A DNA stretch of 64,000 nucleotides from CAYTLW01 sp964438735. Lineage in GTDB: Bacteria > Myxococcota_A > UBA9042. Of this stretch, positions 63,055 through 64,000 are shown piece by piece; position 1 is the stretch's first letter; every line of letters starts with the position of its first letter. Under the pieces are notes generated by a model. That model saw nothing but the letters and a program-made list of their open reading frames with translations. It made no database searches and was not told where the DNA came from. Location of the stretch: the NCBI GenBank assembly GCA_964438735.1, contig CAYTLW010000003.1:62001-126000 (forward strand), written 5' to 3'. The position numbers were made by a program, and so were the translations under genes.

Positions 63055-63675
63055 TCAACGCTTGTCGGGCAGTGAGCGCTGGCGACGTGGGCGACGGTCC
63101 AGGCGCCGGATGGTCGCGTCCAGCACCGCTCGCACGGCCGCGTCGGACTCGATGGCGCGTCGCTGCACCGCCAGACTCCGGGCCACCTTGCTGTCGCCAT
63201 ACAGGACGAGAGCCCGAGCGGCAGCTTTGCGGACCGCTGCCGCGGTGTCGCCCAGGGCGCGGCGCATGGTGTCGACACTCTGGGCCGGGCGACGGCGGCC
63301 CGGGCCAGACGCCCAGGCGACGGCGGCGCTGGCCCGAAACGCTGGCTCCTTGATCGTCAGAAGACGGTGCAGGCGACGCTCTGCCCCGCGCGAGGTCAGG
63401 ATGGCCAGCAGCGCGATGGCGCGATGGCGAATCATGGTAGGCGTCGGCCGATCACGGGCCACTCGGTCGAGCCACCAGGCCGCTTTGCGGTGGGTGCGGG
63501 CCAGCTGGGCGGCGCTGGGGGTGGCGTCGACGGCACGCAGCCAGACGGTCAACGGCGCAGGCGCACGCAGGGCTTGCGAGCGGGCTCTCTTGCCAGCTGC
63601 TTGCGCGGATGTACTCGAAGCCAGGGACCCCAGCAGGAACATCGCCACCGCCACGTGGAAGACGGACAGATTCAC
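63055..63675 (-). CDS. Secreted HEAT-repeat-like protein
   Basis: A 206-aa exported protein with signal peptide to about residue 27 (ASSTSAQAAG). The rest is Arg-rich alpha-helical, with HEAT-like pairs (RHRAIALLAILTSRGAERRL, FRASAAVAWASGPGRR, AAVRKAAARALVLYGDSKVA). These solenoids usually bind other proteins or act as lyase-like scaffolds. The stop of the next gene upstream overlaps its start by 4 nt (63672-63675), so it is translated with the protease. It is convergent with the PEGA gene. Confidence 0.75.
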   Translation of the reverse strand: MNLSVFHVAVAMFLLGSLASSTSAQAAGKRARSQALRAPAPLTVWLRAVDATPSAAQLARTHRKAAWWLDRVARDRPTPTMIRHRAIALLAILTSRGAERRLHRLLTIKEPAFRASAAVAWASGPGRRRPAQSVDTMRRALGDTAAAVRKAAARALVLYGDSKVARSLAVQRRAIESDAAVRAVLDATIRRLDRRPRRQRSLPDKR

Positions 63676-64000
63676 GGGGACAGCTCCAAGAGCGGGCTGT
63701 TGCGCAACACCTGACGCTGCTGCGCGGTCAGGCCGGTCGATTTATCCGTCACGGCATAGAACATGAGGTTGGCGGCGTCATCCTTGGCCGTATCCGGCAG
63801 GTGGTCGTGAATCGACTCGCCATTGTCGCCAGGCGGCTCCGTGCTGTGAAAAAGGCCGAGGTAGTGGGCCACCTCGTGCGCCATGACCCTGCCGAGCAAG
63901 CTCTCCTGGCCTTTGGGTGGCGTCAGGCTGAAGGCCACTCCACAACGCTCGCACCCCGTCTCGCGTGGCGGCCCGGGCACGCCGCCGGACAGGCCCAGGA
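63672..64000 (-). CDS. Zinc metalloprotease, metzincin type (pappalysin-like), cut by window edge
   Basis: The C-terminal 109 codons of a larger protein whose start lies outside the window; the frame stays open to the edge. It contains HEVAHYLGLFH, the extended HExxHxxGxxH zinc site of metzincins, and NLMFYAVTD about 36 residues later, with a Met in the position of the Met-turn. The spacing fits pappalysin-type (M43) proteases. It overlaps the HEAT-repeat gene by 4 nt. Substrate unknown. Confidence 0.75.
   Translation of the reverse strand, partial: LGLSGGVPGPPRETGCERCGVAFSLTPPKGQESLLGRVMAHEVAHYLGLFHSTEPPGDNGESIHDHLPDTAKDDAANLMFYAVTDKSTGLTAQQRQVLRNSPLLELSP

Overview
This GC-rich (roughly two-thirds G+C by eye) window is a chromosomal segment of a Gram-negative bacterium that looks like a member of the Myxococcota or a related former deltaproteobacterial lineage. 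The pointers are: many lipoproteins and outer-membrane beta-barrels; large secreted TPR proteins in one operon, resembling the core of gliding/envelope machines; a eukaryote-type Ser/Thr kinase with an N-terminal zinc ribbon; a short OPX export protein paired with a barrel; and Cys-rich secreted lipoproteins. MurE carries the DNPR motif, so the peptidoglycan is probably meso-DAP type. No rRNA, tRNA, CRISPR array, IS element or phage gene was seen; this is ordinary chromosome with several unusual envelope loci.

Layout. (1) 1-14460, minus strand: a division and cell wall (dcw) cluster running mraZ, rsmH, ftsL, a TPR lipoprotein, ftsI with a PASTA domain, a fused murE-murF, mraY, ftsW, murG, ftsQ, ftsA, ftsZ (cut by the window edge). 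Genes overlap or nearly abut, and an MraZ-type operator of four 10-bp-spaced repeats lies in front. murD, murC, murB and ddl are absent from their usual places. (2) 14811-20446: an alpha/beta-hydrolase-like lipoprotein, a Nudix hydrolase, a large Cys-rich lipoprotein, a hypothetical gene and a DUF192 lipoprotein. (3) 20676-25757: polysaccharide export operon with a strong sigma70-type promoter (small periplasmic protein, beta-barrel, short Wza, Wzc tyrosine kinase). (4) 25958-29932: dnaK, a dnaJ homologue and thiL.

(5) 30011-34541: three translationally coupled genes: a Tat-type small protein, a membrane-anchored VWA-like protein with a degenerate metal site, and an amidase/M23 fusion without a signal peptide. 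This is the best candidate for an undescribed system. coaD follows. (6) 35125-45236, minus strand: five-gene operon of secreted TPR/coiled-coil proteins with a near-consensus promoter. (7) 45313-49571: obg and, divergently, B12-dependent ribonucleotide reductase nrdJ with an FNR-type palindrome between them. (8) 49589-57098, minus strand: gpmI at the end of a run of secreted or lipoprotein genes of unknown function. (9) 57198-64000: two cyclic-nucleotide-binding proteins without an HTH, dusB, an FmdB-type zinc ribbon, the Ser/Thr kinase, a PEGA protein, a HEAT-repeat protein and a metzincin protease cut by the window edge.

The main theme is the cell envelope: septal wall synthesis, polysaccharide export, wall hydrolysis and large periplasmic scaffolds, mixed with housekeeping genes (dnaK/J, thiL, coaD, obg, nrdJ, gpmI, dusB). 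Start codons were often moved inward from the longest possible reading frame where a Shine-Dalgarno site, signal peptide or gene overlap clearly favoured it.
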